A stretch of DNA of 64,000 bases from Providencia vermicola (GCF_010748935.1 NZ_CP048796.1:3909001-3973000), one strand, 5' to 3'; shown: positions 42,443 to 52,171, counted from the first letter of the stretch. Translations and numbers: made by a program. The notes: a model not told the origin generated them from the sequence alone.

Positions 42443-42567
42443 ATAGAGAATGGCATCGTATCGAGAGGCACAGATTTCCATACCAAGAGAGCGTTATTCT
42501 AAAGAAAGCGTATTACCTTTAAATTTACACGGTGAATAATTATTTGAAATATATTAATAACCAATCA

Positions 42568-43917
42568 TTATGACCAATGTATTTTCACACAAAAACCGCC
42601 ATTTTCACCATTCGTAAACGCTAATTTAAAATGATGTAATTCAGCGATACGTTTAACAATCGATAATCCTAATCCACTGCCCGTTTTTTCTTGCCCTGCT
42701 GGACGATAAAAACGTTCACCTAATCGCTTCAGCACCTCTAGCGGAACTCCCGCCCCATCATCCTTAATCGTTAGGTCATTATTATTTAATTCTATTTCAA
42801 CTTTCCCACCCGTCTTCCCATAACGGATCGCATTATGCAGTATATTTCTCAGTAAGATAGCTAATAACAAACGTTGTCCTGTAAATGATGATGGTTCACT
42901 GAGCACACTGACATCAATGGTAACTTGTGCCGCCTTAGCCTCTAACTCAATGTCTTTAATTGATGACTGAATTAATGCAAGCCATGATAGCTGCTCAATA
43001 TCGTCCAGTTGTGACAGTGATTCTAAGCGCGAAAGTGTCAGGAGTTGGTCAACAAGGCGTGTTGCTCTATCGATACCTTCGGATAAATTGGCCACCGCAT
43101 GTTCGCGGATTGCCGAGTCTTGCCCTGCAATTTGCACGACTTCAGCCTGAACTTTAAGGGCGGCTAATGGGCTACGTAACTCATGTGCCGCATCGGAGGT
43201 AAATTGCCGTTCGCGGGCAAACATCGTCTGGATCCGTTCAAATAAGTGGTTAAGCGCATCTAACATAGGCTTAACTTCTGACGGCAAGCGTTCGACCTGA
43301 ACCGACGTTAATTCATCTGGCCGCCGTTGATAGAGCTGAGTAGCCACTTGATGTAAGGGGCGCAATGCTCGGGTTAATAACCATAAAAATACAATCAACA
43401 GCGTCGGTAAAGCGATTAACCAAGGCAAAAACTGGGCAACCATAATGTCCATTGCCAGATCTTGCCGATACTCCCACTCTTGCCCTACTGCAATAATATA
43501 TTGCCCTTCCGAGGACTTTAACCAGACAAAACGCCATTCATCATCACTCCCTTTAATTTTGCCTTCAGTAAAACCTTCCCGAGAAAAACTGAAGGGAATT
43601 TTACGCCCATTATCACCATCGTTGAGGACCATTTCGCCTTGAGGTGTAAAAATAGCGAATGCCAGTGCATCATCATCTTGATGGCCCCGATTTTTACGTA
43701 AGATTTTTTTCGTTTTTGCTAATGACGTATTATTAAAGTCAAGGTCAGAAGGTAATACGGATAAGCGTTTGGCGAAAACCATTTGCTGGGTATCAAATAA
43801 TTCATTAATGGTTTTATAGGTTTGATGCCATGCGAGTAAACTCGCGATACCCCATGTCATTAAGGCAAGTAACAGCAGTATCAGCGTTAGCTTTAAACGT
43901 AAACTAAAGGTTTTCAT
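42568..43917 (-). CDS. qseC: Sensor histidine kinase QseC
   Basis: Membrane sensor kinase, 449 residues, the E. coli length. Transmembrane helices lie near 10-30 and 160-182, with a periplasmic domain between ([57 protein letters not shown]). The H-box with the phosphorylated His is [15 protein letters not shown] near 242-256. The N-box is [13 protein letters not shown] and the G-box [16 protein letters not shown]. QseC is reported to respond to AI-3 and catecholamines in enteric pathogens; that signal is family knowledge. The start overlaps the qseB stop by ATGA. Confidence 0.94.
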   Translation of the reverse strand: MKTFSLRLKLTLILLLLALMTWGIASLLAWHQTYKTINELFDTQQMVFAKRLSVLPSDLDFNNTSLAKTKKILRKNRGHQDDDALAFAIFTPQGEMVLNDGDNGRKIPFSFSREGFTEGKIKGSDDEWRFVWLKSSEGQYIIAVGQEWEYRQDLAMDIMVAQFLPWLIALPTLLIVFLWLLTRALRPLHQVATQLYQRRPDELTSVQVERLPSEVKPMLDALNHLFERIQTMFARERQFTSDAAHELRSPLAALKVQAEVVQIAGQDSAIREHAVANLSEGIDRATRLVDQLLTLSRLESLSQLDDIEQLSWLALIQSSIKDIELEAKAAQVTIDVSVLSEPSSFTGQRLLLAILLRNILHNAIRYGKTGGKVEIELNNNDLTIKDDGAGVPLEVLKRLGERFYRPAGQEKTGSGLGLSIVKRIAELHHFKLAFTNGENGGFCVKIHWS

Positions 43918-44576
43918 ACCGCTTCACCTAAACGGTAACCAACACCATGAACCGTCCGGATAAAACCCGATCCTAATTTGCGGCGTAAATGATGAATATG
44001 CACCTCAACAGCATTGCTCGATACTTCTTCATCCCAGTTATATAATTTTTCCTCTATCATCGTTCGGGACAAGACCTTATTTGGATTATGTAGAAATAGC
44101 GATAACAAGGATAACTCTTTGCTTTTTAATTCGATAAATTTACCATGACAAGTTACCGTCATCGCCACAGGATCCATTTCTACATCACCATGTTTGAGTA
44201 TGGGTGATAACTGCCCGCTTCGCCGACGAATTAAAGCCTGTAACCGCGCGGCAACCTCAGCGAGGGCAAAAGGTTTACAGAGATAATCATCGGCACCTTG
44301 CTGTAACCCCTGAACACGCTGATCCAATGCATCTCTGGCAGTCAGTATGAGAACAGGCTCATCGCGCCCTTCTTGACGCCAATATTTCAAAATATCCATG
44401 CCGTCTAAACTCGGTAGAGAAAGATCGAGGATCACGGCATCGTATGGTGCATCAAGTAGCGCAACTTGCCCCTGTTTTCCATCAGTAAACCAATCAATGG
44501 TAAAGCCTAACTGGCTTAAGCCCACTTTTAAACCATCACCAATTAATCGGTCATCTTCTATCAGCAAAATACGCAT
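43914..44576 (-). CDS. qseB: Response regulator QseB
   Basis: OmpR-family regulator of 220 residues from [22 protein letters not shown] four bases upstream decides this start over one seven codons earlier. Acidic pocket D9/D10, phospho-Asp near 51 in [14 protein letters not shown], switch Thr in LILTARDA and Lys in YLCKPFAL. The C-terminal winged helix has [15 protein letters not shown] and ends [11 protein letters not shown]. Close to E. coli QseB along its length. Divergent from ygiW, the same arrangement as E. coli ygiW/qseBC, where QseB controls ygiW. Confidence 0.95.
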   Translation of the reverse strand: MRILLIEDDRLIGDGLKVGLSQLGFTIDWFTDGKQGQVALLDAPYDAVILDLSLPSLDGMDILKYWRQEGRDEPVLILTARDALDQRVQGLQQGADDYLCKPFALAEVAARLQALIRRRSGQLSPILKHGDVEMDPVAMTVTCHGKFIELKSKELSLLSLFLHNPNKVLSRTMIEEKLYNWDEEVSSNAVEVHIHHLRRKLGSGFIRTVHGVGYRLGEAV

Positions 44577-44754
44577 GCTTCTCTCCTGTGTTAGCATATT
44601 ATTATATTTATCCGATTCGTTTAGCGATGACCAGCTGTTATCGGCTAAATTTAAAATATATTTTTTTATGGGATTCCCTTAAGATCCTGTTAAGAATTTT
44701 TTGTTTTAATAGCTCCCGTAAACAAATTTTGGTAACCAAATGGAGAGGACCACT

Positions 44755-45159
44755 ATGAAAACATTACCTTTAATTACCTTGATTGCGGCATTAGCTTCTG
44801 CACCAGTACTGGCTGTAAATGGTGGCTTTGATGGACCAGGTGCAACCCAAAATACCACCGCTCAAACTTCCCAATCAGGTGGTTTCACGGGACCAAGTAG
44901 TGGCGAAACCACTGTCGCTAAAGCATTAGATCTCTCTGATGATAGCTGGGTAATTCTGCGTGGTAATATCGTTAAACAGTTGGATCAGAAACATTATGAA
45001 TTTACCGATGGTACAGGCACCATCAATCTTGAAATTAGTCCAAAAAGATGGAATGGCCTTAACGTAACGCCAAAAGATAAAGTGGAGATCCGCGGTAAAA
45101 TTGACAAAGATTGGAACTCACGAGAAGTGGAAGTGAAACAGATCCAACTGATTAAATAA
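44755..45159 (+). CDS. ygiW: YgiW/VisP, periplasmic OB-fold (BOF) protein
   Basis: 134 residues from MKTLPLITLIAALASAPVLA, a signal peptide cleaved after LA. GGAGAGG seven bases upstream fixes this start rather than the one five codons earlier. The N-terminal mature part repeats GGFDGPG and GGFTGPS. The OB-fold then has SWVILRGNIVKQL, YEFTDGTGTINLEI and VEIRGKID. The Salmonella homologue VisP is involved in stress resistance and virulence downstream of QseC. Divergent from qseBC. Confidence 0.94.
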   Translation: MKTLPLITLIAALASAPVLAVNGGFDGPGATQNTTAQTSQSGGFTGPSSGETTVAKALDLSDDSWVILRGNIVKQLDQKHYEFTDGTGTINLEISPKRWNGLNVTPKDKVEIRGKIDKDWNSREVEVKQIQLIK

Positions 45160-45168
45160 CGTTGATTT

Positions 45169-45201
45169 GATAAGGTGGCTTGGCATCCAAGCTGCCTTAT
45201 C
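45169..45201 (+). terminator. Hairpin after ygiW
   Basis: ATAAGG-GGCTTGG pairs with CCAAGC-GCCTTAT around CAT, a 12-14 bp stem. The following CTATCCTTTATT is only weakly T-rich, so termination is probable, not certain. Confidence 0.6.
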
Positions 45202-45305
45202 TATCCTTTATTCCCTTCAATAGGGTGCAACTAGCATGATTTCCTATTTCGAGATATTGATGACAATGCTAGATTAACAGCTATCATCATTACGAAGGTC
45301 ATATC

Positions 45306-45896
45306 ATGTCGACTAAAATCCCTCAAGTTCGTAATATTCAAGAAACTTTGCTCTCTGATAATTGGTATACACTGAAGAAATACACTTATGAACTTCAGCG
45401 CCGTGATGGCAGTTGGCAACAACAAACCCGCGAATCCTATGATAGAGGAAATGGTGCGGTGATTTTGCTATACAATCGAGTGAAAAATACGATTGTACTG
45501 ATCCGCCAGTTTCGTTTTCCTTTATATATTAATGGATACCAGCATTTACTCATCGAAGCCGCCGCTGGATTACTGGATAACGCCTCACCAGAACAACGTA
45601 TACGTGCTGAAGCGGAAGAAGAAACCGGATTTCGTATTGAAAAAATTGAAAAAATTTTTGAAGCTTATATGAGCCCAGGCTCTGTAACTGAAAAACTGTA
45701 TTTTTATATCGCAGAATATCATGACCAAGATCGAATTAGCTCAGGTGGTGGCCTTGCTGAAGAAGGTGAAGATATTGAGGTATTAGAGTGGCCATTTCCT
45801 AAAGCATTGGCCGCCATAAAAACGGGCGAAATTGTCGATGGTAAAACCATCATGCTTATTCAGCATCTTGCCTTAAATAATATTTTAACTCATTAA
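45306..45896 (+). CDS. nudK: Nudix hydrolase NudK (GDP-mannose pyrophosphatase)
   Basis: 196 residues (E. coli 191). [14 protein letters not shown] and the conserved [13 protein letters not shown] precede the Nudix core, [10 protein letters not shown] followed by EAEEETGF near 98-105, which carries the metal-binding Glu residues. [18 protein letters not shown] and [13 protein letters not shown] are also shared with E. coli NudK, which hydrolyses GDP-mannose to GMP and mannose-1-phosphate. The start has GAAGGT seven bases upstream. It seems to be a single-gene unit followed by a hairpin. Confidence 0.88.
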   Translation: MSTKIPQVRNIQETLLSDNWYTLKKYTYELQRRDGSWQQQTRESYDRGNGAVILLYNRVKNTIVLIRQFRFPLYINGYQHLLIEAAAGLLDNASPEQRIRAEAEEETGFRIEKIEKIFEAYMSPGSVTEKLYFYIAEYHDQDRISSGGGLAEEGEDIEVLEWPFPKALAAIKTGEIVDGKTIMLIQHLALNNILTH

Positions 45897-45921
45897 AAAT
45901 AATGCTATTTATATTATTCTA

Positions 45922-45953
45922 TTTTCCTTCTTGATTAGAATTAGGAAGGAAAA
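45922..45953 (+). terminator. Hairpin after nudK
   Basis: TTTTCCTTC (45922-45930) and GAAGGAAAA (45945-45953) form a 9-bp stem 26 bp after the nudK stop codon; the T-run is missing, so confidence is moderate. Confidence 0.55.
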
Positions 45954-46315
45954 TTAAATCGTGTTTATTTCTATTTATATTTTTTTATTTATTACGTTAA
46001 TTTTCTATTTATTGATGTGTTGTTTGACCCATAATAAACAAAATAAATAGTTTATTTATTATCAATAAGTTACGTCACCATTTATTTTATTTTTTGTCAT
46101 TCAAATAAATATCATCGGAAAACATCCTACCAATTCCTACAGTATTTATTTTAAATAGAATAGGATACAATAGTTGAATAGAATATTTATTCTAAAAGTA
46201 CACTTATTTAGAGTTATCTTAATATGACTATTTGACAATATCTTTTGTTAAAAGTGCTTCATGTTTACCTATTAGCTTGTTTGTTCATCCATACAAAACT
46301 TAAGAGGTTAATAAT
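45954..46315. other. A+T-rich region upstream of the cupin-mqo pair
   Basis: 362 bp, extremely A+T-rich, with no gene. It contains the palindromic GAATA-N7-TATTC (46176-46192) and a second GAATAGGATACAAT motif just before it, which could be a -10 region. A promoter for cupin-mqo must lie here; its exact place is not clear. Confidence 0.5.
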
Positions 46316-46705
46316 ATGATACGTTGTGTTCGTATGTGGACCGGTGAAGATGGTAATTCTCTGTTTGAAGAAGGCACGATTGAATTAAGTGGAGAAGCGA
46401 GAGGAGATAGCGAAACTCCTGCTATTGCCGTTAGTGAATTATCCTTCCGCGAAACCTCTTCAGGCGGGTCATGGGATTGGCACAAAGATCCTGTTCCACG
46501 TTATGTCATCACACTTACTGGTACTTTAGAGTTTGAAACCAAAGATGGTTCAACGTTTATTATTAAACCGGGTGATATTTTACTCGCCCAAGATAACACG
46601 GGAACCGGCCATAAATGGCGTTTAATCGGCGATGAACCATGGCGTCGCGCGTATGTTGTCTATCAAGAAGGCACTGAGCTGTGTTTTAAACCCTCTAAGT
46701 CTTAG
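46316..46705 (+). CDS. Cupin-domain protein upstream of mqo
   Basis: 129 residues, soluble, single cupin barrel. The first motif region is GGSWDWHKDPVPRYVITLTG near 49-68, with one His (about 56) and a Tyr where the classical second His/Glu would be. The second region is KPGDILLAQDNTGTGHKWRL near 83-102, with a conserved His. GTLEFE and PGDILLA are typical of small cupins. Substrate and metal cannot be told. Its stop codon is 9 bp before the mqo ATG, so both are surely one operon. I know of no assigned function. Confidence 0.85.
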   Translation: MIRCVRMWTGEDGNSLFEEGTIELSGEARGDSETPAIAVSELSFRETSSGGSWDWHKDPVPRYVITLTGTLEFETKDGSTFIIKPGDILLAQDNTGTGHKWRLIGDEPWRRAYVVYQEGTELCFKPSKS

Positions 46706-46714
46706 GAGTTTTTA

Positions 46715-48208
46715 ATGAGTAAGCCTATTTCAGAACAAGTAGATATCGCGCTCATCGGTGCAGGTATCATGAGTACTACCCTCGGCACTTTTTTAAAAGA
46801 ACTTGAACCATCACTGAATATTGCGGTTTTTGAAAGACTGAATGACTGTGCGCAAGAAAGTTCTCATCCTTGGAACAACGCCGGTACAGGTCATGCTGCA
46901 AACTGTGAAATGAACTATACGCCACCGAATCCAGATGGCACGGTTGATATCAGTAAAGCCCTTGAAGTGAATACCGAGTTTGATCTGTCTCGCCAACTCT
47001 GGTCTTACTTAGTCACGAAAGGCAAAATCAAAGATCCCCGTGATTTCATCCATCCTTGCCCACATATGAGCTTTGTTTGGGGTGAAGATAACGTCAAGTT
47101 TTTGAAACAGCGCTATACCCAGATGTCAGCTCACCACTGTTATCAGAACATGGAATACACTGAGGATCCGCAAAAGATCAATGAGTGGGCACCACTGATC
47201 ATGGAAGGCCGTGATCCAAAAGAAACCATCGCGATGACACGGGTTGCAACCGGTGCCGATGTGGATTACGGCGCGCTGACGCATCTATTAATGGAACAAT
47301 TGAGCCAGCAGTCAGGTTTTGCTGTTCACTACAAACATGAAGTTATCGATATTAAAAGAGCCGCTGACGGCAGATGGAATATCGAAGTCAAAAACCTGCT
47401 CACTCATGAAAAAACCATTACGACTGCTAAATTTGTCTTTATCGGTGCAGGCGGACGAGCTATCGAATTACTCCAAAAATCAGGTATTCCTGAAGGTAAA
47501 GGCTATGGTGGCTTCCCTGTTAGCGGTATCTGGCTACGTTGTGATAATGAAGAAATTGCAGCTCGCCATCATGCAAAAGTGTATGGCAAAGCAGACAAAG
47601 GCTCCCCACCTATGTCCGTTCCACACTTAGATACACGTATCATTGATGGTAAACGCTCATTATTGTTTGGTCCTTATGCTGGATTTTCTAGCAAATTCCT
47701 CAAACACGGCTCTTATTTAGATTTATTTGAATCGGTTAAATTAAATAACATAGAGCCAATGCTTGCCGTTGCTAAAGATAACTGGGCGCTAGCTGAGTAC
47801 TTAGTTGGGCAAGTGCTCCAAACTTCAGCCCACCAATTTGCTATGCTGCAACAATTCTACCCAGAAGCACAGCGTGAAGACTGGAAAGAAGTGGTTGCGG
47901 GACAACGTGTTCAGATCATAAAACCAGATCACGATAAAAAAGGTATCCTAGAATTTGGTACTGAATTGATTACCAGCGCAGATAAGTCACTGACTGTCTT
48001 GATGGGCGCATCACCGGGTGCTTCTACCGCTGCGTTTATTGCATTGAATGTCTTGAAGACTTGCTTTGCGGATCAGCTTAATTCAGATGGCTGGGAAGCG
48101 CGTTTAAAAGAGATCATTCCAACTTATGGAATTGATTTAAAAGTCGACGCAAAAGCTTGCTTAGATATTCGCGCTGCAACGGCAAAAGTACTCAAACTCG
48201 ATAACTAA
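46715..48208 (+). CDS. mqo: Malate:quinone oxidoreductase
   Basis: FAD-dependent peripheral membrane enzyme that oxidises malate to oxaloacetate and passes electrons to quinone. It has 497 residues, shorter than E. coli Mqo (548) and within the range of the family. The FAD-binding LIGAGIMSTTLGTFLKEL is at about 13-30. The conserved SSHPWNNAGTGHAANCEMNY is near 50-69 and FIGAGGRAIELLQKSGIPEG near 245. LLMGASPGASTAAFIAL lies near the C-terminus. The ATG is preceded by TAGGAG. It follows the cupin gene, and the window also holds mdh. Confidence 0.96.
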   Translation: MSKPISEQVDIALIGAGIMSTTLGTFLKELEPSLNIAVFERLNDCAQESSHPWNNAGTGHAANCEMNYTPPNPDGTVDISKALEVNTEFDLSRQLWSYLVTKGKIKDPRDFIHPCPHMSFVWGEDNVKFLKQRYTQMSAHHCYQNMEYTEDPQKINEWAPLIMEGRDPKETIAMTRVATGADVDYGALTHLLMEQLSQQSGFAVHYKHEVIDIKRAADGRWNIEVKNLLTHEKTITTAKFVFIGAGGRAIELLQKSGIPEGKGYGGFPVSGIWLRCDNEEIAARHHAKVYGKADKGSPPMSVPHLDTRIIDGKRSLLFGPYAGFSSKFLKHGSYLDLFESVKLNNIEPMLAVAKDNWALAEYLVGQVLQTSAHQFAMLQQFYPEAQREDWKEVVAGQRVQIIKPDHDKKGILEFGTELITSADKSLTVLMGASPGASTAAFIALNVLKTCFADQLNSDGWEARLKEIIPTYGIDLKVDAKACLDIRAATAKVLKLDN

Positions 48209-48216
48209 TCGCGTTT

Positions 48217-48246
48217 TGTCGGGTAAATATACCAATTTACCCGACA
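48217..48246. terminator. 12-bp perfect inverted repeat between mqo and cysQ
   Basis: TGTCGGGTAAAT (48217-48228) and ATTTACCCGACA (48235-48246) with a 6-base loop, between convergent genes. T-runs are weak on both sides, so it is a probable but atypical two-way terminator. Confidence 0.6.
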
Positions 48247-48261
48247 TGTTCTCATTTCCAG

Positions 48262-49002
48262 TCAGAACAAAGTTACACGGAAACCAGGGTTTAAAAAAGA
48301 CTCTCGTGGGGTGTAATCTAGCGTTTTACCGTTCCAATCTAAAACCTTAGCACCGGATGCGATTGCCACAGCATGCCCTGCTGCCGTATCCCAAATATTG
48401 GTTGGCCCGAAACGCGGGTACAGTTGCGCTTTGCCTTCTGCCACTAAACAAAACTTTAATGAAGAACCAATTTCAACCGTTTCATGGCTTCCCATTTGAG
48501 CAAGATAATCGCGCAATTCACCATCTTGATGAGAGCGGCTGATCACTATGATAGGTGGCATTGAATCTTTAACATGAATCGGTTGCTTGTGCCCACCTTC
48601 TTCTTTCCACGCTTGATTACCTTCAGCGTAATAGAGTAACCCTTTGGCGGGCGCATAAACAACGCCCATAATCGGTATACCCTTTTCAATCAACGCAATA
48701 TTGACTGTAAAATCACCATTGCGATGAATAAATTCTTTTGTTCCATCCAGAGGGTCAATCAACCAATAACGCTGCCAATTTTTACGTTCATCCCATGACG
48801 GTGGCGCTTCTTCAGATAATTGAGGAATATCGGGTGCAATACGTGTTAAACCGGCAGTAATAATGTTATGAGCAGCAATATCAGCCTCTGTCACAGGAGA
48901 TTGATCGCTTTTATGATCAATATGTAACGGCTCTTGGCTGGTATAAATAGCCATAATGGCGGAGCCTGCATCGATAGCCAATTCGCAAATTTGTTTTAGC
49001 AT
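48262..49002 (-). CDS. cysQ: 3'(2'),5'-bisphosphate nucleotidase CysQ
   Basis: Removes 3'-phosphate from PAP formed in sulfate assimilation; 246 residues, the E. coli length. Metal-binding motifs of the inositol-phosphatase family are [11 protein letters not shown] near 35-45, LSEEAP near 63, [13 protein letters not shown] near 79-91 and [12 protein letters not shown] near 205. In E. coli the next genes are cpdB and ytfJ; here mqo is next and cpdB is absent. Confidence 0.97.
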   Translation of the reverse strand: MLKQICELAIDAGSAIMAIYTSQEPLHIDHKSDQSPVTEADIAAHNIITAGLTRIAPDIPQLSEEAPPSWDERKNWQRYWLIDPLDGTKEFIHRNGDFTVNIALIEKGIPIMGVVYAPAKGLLYYAEGNQAWKEEGGHKQPIHVKDSMPPIIVISRSHQDGELRDYLAQMGSHETVEIGSSLKFCLVAEGKAQLYPRFGPTNIWDTAAGHAVAIASGAKVLDWNGKTLDYTPRESFLNPGFRVTLF

Positions 49003-49573
49003 GATTCACCTCTTTTCCATCACTCTGTACCTTTAGCTTAACAGCCATAGATCATTGGAACCACAGAAACCGTTCACACTTACCTTATCAATTTACATTA
49101 TTTTCTTTCCAAGTAGTTTCAATTAATGAAAAGAATAGTGTTCTTGGGGAAATATTGCGTTATATCAGAAACAGCGCTTTATATTATGCTTTAGGTTTGA
49201 TTTATCACTCGACATTTGCAATAGTAATATTGTTTAATCCATTGTTTTGTATCCATAAGAAACAAATAAGAGAGAGCGGTGAGCTTCTTTTAAAGAAAGG
49301 CAATTATAGATTGTGAATATATAAGAAGTGACTTTAGGTTTTTAGCGCTAATGCCGCTAAGAAAAATGCCTATATTTAGGCTCGATGACAACATTAAGGT
49401 AGCAAACTTTATACCCCATTCTCGAGTTGCAACAACGCATTATGATTTAATGCTATACAGAACAATAAGTAAAAATGACAATAAGCTTAATCGCATTTTT
49501 GAATAGGAATCTAACCTGCTATTTATATATCACCACTATCAATGATGTGATTCTCTAAAATTTAGGAATAAAA
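49003..49573. other. Long A+T-rich intergenic region with repeat remnant
   Basis: 571 bp with no credible gene, between divergent cysQ and the unknown membrane protein. A single ERIC-type end (49410-49438) is the only recognisable sequence. A small hairpin TTAGCG/CGCTAA lies near 49340. Confidence 0.5.
49410..49438. repeat. Solo ERIC-type terminal repeat
   Basis: TATACCCCATTCTCGAGTTG followed by CAACAACGC resembles the terminal sequence of the family's elements (TATACCC...CTTCAAGTTGCAGCG). No partner end is found nearby, so it is a remnant. Confidence 0.5.
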
Positions 49574-50542
49574 ATGAGTCAATCAAATACAGCCAAGCTC
49601 TCTTTTTTTAGATTACCCGCCATATTTGTGAGTGTTTGGATCCTCACGGAGTACTTTTGGTTTTATAGCGTGACAATTCAACCATTATTATACGTACCGC
49701 CTCATTATTTAAATGCGATTATATATAGCCTAAGGGTAGAGTGGTTCATTAAGATTTTTATCTTCCTATTTTCCACTTGCCTTATCTTTTACTACACCAA
49801 ATTGAACCAAGCTAACCTTAAAAATATCCTTATTGTTGCGGGTATTGCCATCGTCTACTTTTTTATTCTCAAATTTACGCAATACGTAAATGAGATAGCC
49901 ATGCATAAGATGTTTGGAGAGGTACAGTTATATCATCGCCCTAGCTTAATATATACCTATAGCTTTTCCATTATATTTAACATTATCAACGTCTTGATAC
50001 TTATTTTACTATTTATACCAAGAATATTTTTTTGTAAAAAAGCCCGTCATGATTTCGTATTAACAGAAAAAAATCATGGGTTAATTTACAATGCACTCTA
50101 TACCATAACCATGCTATGTTTTACGCTTGTTATCGCCTCTCTCACGATATATTGCATTGCGTTACTCAAGGAAAATCAACTGATATTAAAAATTTTTTTG
50201 CTTCTGAGTTACCAAGCATCTGACATGTTATTTCCTGCAACAGCCGCTGCTATCGTTATATTGCTTTTAAGTATATATAGGTCAATTCCTTTCCAAGGAA
50301 ATCAACTCAAGATAAAACGTTTAATGCTTCTTTCGTTCATTAATACCATCATACTACTGGCAATAATGAGCCTATTAGCTTTCTTACTGTATTTATCAAT
50401 AGAGGTCTCTCAACAAATCACCACTTTAGATGAGTTATTTGTCATCGTTGGTTTTGTAATTTTTATTATCATTGCACGTCTTGTAAATAAACGGGTGTTT
50501 AGAACTAAAAAAGATTCCCCTTCAATAACACCTACAGCTTAA
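49574..50542 (+). CDS. Unrecognised polytopic inner-membrane protein
   Basis: 322 residues, A+T-rich codons, Ile/Leu/Phe-rich. I count about eight hydrophobic segments: near 12-32, 50-70, 84-103, 130-149, 168-195, 205-232, 244-270 and 284-300. A short polar N-terminus (MSQSNTAKLS) and a Lys/Arg-rich C-terminus (VNKRVFRTKKDS) would lie in the cytoplasm. No enzyme motif, nucleotide-binding loop or catalytic His/Asp pattern is visible; YHRP and EVQLYH near 113-120 fall in a loop. I do not recognise the family. The ATG is preceded by AGGAATAAAA. Neighbours cysQ and fklB give no functional hint. Confidence 0.8.
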   Translation: MSQSNTAKLSFFRLPAIFVSVWILTEYFWFYSVTIQPLLYVPPHYLNAIIYSLRVEWFIKIFIFLFSTCLIFYYTKLNQANLKNILIVAGIAIVYFFILKFTQYVNEIAMHKMFGEVQLYHRPSLIYTYSFSIIFNIINVLILILLFIPRIFFCKKARHDFVLTEKNHGLIYNALYTITMLCFTLVIASLTIYCIALLKENQLILKIFLLLSYQASDMLFPATAAAIVILLLSIYRSIPFQGNQLKIKRLMLLSFINTIILLAIMSLLAFLLYLSIEVSQQITTLDELFVIVGFVIFIIIARLVNKRVFRTKKDSPSITPTA

Positions 50543-50545
50543 AAC

Positions 50546-50604
50546 ATAAAAAGGGCTTTGCGACCTTGCCTTCATCATAAAAAGGCAGGCCTGCAACGCC
50601 CTGA
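50546..50604. terminator. Long hairpin between the membrane-protein gene and fklB
   Basis: AGGGCTTTGCG (50552-50562) pairs with TGCAACGCCCT (50592-50602), and an inner arm CCTTGCCT/AGGCAGG extends the stem. On the minus strand TTTTTATG follows, so it ends fklB; it may also serve the plus gene. Confidence 0.7.
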
Positions 50605-50637
50605 TATTGGCTTAGTCAGTTATACTGACCGCCAAGA

Positions 50638-51258
50638 TTACAGAATTTCGAGTAATTCGACTTCAAAGACTAGCGTACTGAATGGCGGGATAGATGCGCC
50701 TGCACCACGCTCACCATAAGCCAGCTCAGAAGGGATGTACAGTTCCCACTTAGAACCGACAGGCATCAGAGTCAGAGCCTCTATCCAACCTTGGATAACG
50801 CCACTCACAGGGAATTCTGCGGGTTGGCCACGTTGAACTGAGCTATCAAAAACAGTACCGTCAATGAGACGACCTGTATAATGGACGCGAACACGGTCAG
50901 TACGTGCAGGGATCGCACCTTCACCTTGGTTAATCACAGAGAATTGCAAACCAGAATCAGTGGTTGATACACCTTCACGCTTTTGGTTTTCTTCAAGGAA
51001 TGCACGACCTTCAGCCGCCATGGCTTCTTGGCGAGAAGCACGGACTGCATCTGCACGCTCATGAATTTCACGTAGCGCTTTATGAAGTGCTTCAACAGGA
51101 ACTGAAGGCATATTACCTTCTAACGCATCAGTGAGGCCTGCTAAAATAGCAGCAGGTTCTAGGCCTTCTAAACCAGACTCTAATAATTGCTGACCGATTT
51201 GTAAGCCAATACCATAGCTTGCTTGAGCTTCTACTGAATCAAAATTTGGGTTTGCCAT
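50638..51258 (-). CDS. fklB: FKBP-type peptidyl-prolyl isomerase FklB (FKBP22)
   Basis: 206 residues, the E. coli length. The N-terminal dimerisation domain ([23 protein letters not shown], near 13-35) is followed by a long helix and the FKBP domain from about 115. [36 protein letters not shown] and [11 protein letters not shown] carry the active-site residues. Cytoplasmic, no signal peptide. Divergent from ytfB, as in E. coli. Confidence 0.97.
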   Translation of the reverse strand: MANPNFDSVEAQASYGIGLQIGQQLLESGLEGLEPAAILAGLTDALEGNMPSVPVEALHKALREIHERADAVRASRQEAMAAEGRAFLEENQKREGVSTTDSGLQFSVINQGEGAIPARTDRVRVHYTGRLIDGTVFDSSVQRGQPAEFPVSGVIQGWIEALTLMPVGSKWELYIPSELAYGERGAGASIPPFSTLVFEVELLEIL

Positions 51259-51489
51259 GAAAATACCTGTATGGTTTTTGATAAAAAAGCAAGAATAACA
51301 GCCCCTACCTTATGGGTAAACCTAAACCATACCTCTGTGCGTTAAAAGTAAGCTATTTTGTATGATTCAGCTCAGTGTTCTCTGAAAAATAACCTAGGGT
51401 AATCAAATTACTAAAAATCAGTGCTACTATTCCTATCATCACAAATGAATTTAGTTCGTCACCGTTCGTTCCTCAATCAAGGAGGAGTC

Positions 51490-52140
51490 ATGCTTAAATT
51501 TTCAAGATTTCATCGCATTGGTATCACTATCTTAGCGATTATCGTTATTGCAGCCCTTTTCTGGCCTACTGGTGATGAAAACCAAGGTAATAAAACACCT
51601 CAAAGTCAGCCACAGCCTATTGTTGTACCGCCACCAACGACTCCCGAGATAGTGACTCCCACACCATCAGAAGAACCAATAGATAACGGTCAAACGGAAG
51701 GTGCGCCCGCAGGCGTGCCTGCTGAACCAGAGATCATCCAAGAACCGCCAGTGGAGCAGACTCCACCTGAGGTTACATCACCACCAACGACCACCACACC
51801 ACCAACGACCACCACACCACCAACGACCACCACACCACCAAAGCAGACACAACAGCCTGCAACTCGCCCTACAACCAATGAATGGCAAAACTATCAGATA
51901 CAAAAGGGCAAAACATTGGCACAACTGTTTCGTGATAACCACCTGCAAGCCAATGATGCATTTGTTATGGCCCGTGTTGAGGGAGCGGAAAAACCTCTCA
52001 GTAGTTTACGGCAGGGTCAGAAAATACGTTTGAAGGCAAATGCAAAAGGGGAAGTACAGCTATTGGAGATTACGACCGCTGAAGGTAAAACATTTAGCTT
52101 TGCGCGTCTAAGTGATGGTAGTTACTACCGAACACCGTAG
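51490..52140 (+). CDS. ytfB: Cell-division protein YtfB / opacity-associated OapA family
   Basis: 216 residues from MLKFSRFHRIG (E. coli 212); AAGGAGGAG just before the ATG fixes this start over one 23 codons earlier. Short cytoplasmic N-terminus, one membrane helix (ITILAIIVIAALFWP, near 11-25), then a periplasmic Pro/Thr/Gln-rich linker and a C-terminal LysM-like OapA domain (WQNYQIQKGKTLAQLFRDN, near 130-148). The E. coli protein binds glycan and localises to the septum. The linker contains three exact PPTTTT repeats. Confidence 0.92.
   Translation: MLKFSRFHRIGITILAIIVIAALFWPTGDENQGNKTPQSQPQPIVVPPPTTPEIVTPTPSEEPIDNGQTEGAPAGVPAEPEIIQEPPVEQTPPEVTSPPTTTTPPTTTTPPTTTTPPKQTQQPATRPTTNEWQNYQIQKGKTLAQLFRDNHLQANDAFVMARVEGAEKPLSSLRQGQKIRLKANAKGEVQLLEITTAEGKTFSFARLSDGSYYRTP
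51781..51834 (+). repeat. Three exact 18-bp tandem repeats inside ytfB
   Basis: CCACCAACGACCACCACA is repeated without change at 51781-51798, 51799-51816 and 51817-51834, then begins a fourth time. In frame it encodes PPTTTT units, so gain or loss of units keeps the frame. Confidence 0.95.
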
Positions 52141-52171
52141 TTTGACTTGAACAAGCGCGATTACAGGCAAT

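Noticed and set aside
48217-48246. A regulatory operator between mqo and cysQ
   Set aside because: The genes converge here, so a terminator or mRNA end structure is a simpler reading.
51781-51834. A CRISPR-like array
   Set aside because: The repeats are contiguous 18-mers without spacers and keep the ytfB frame.
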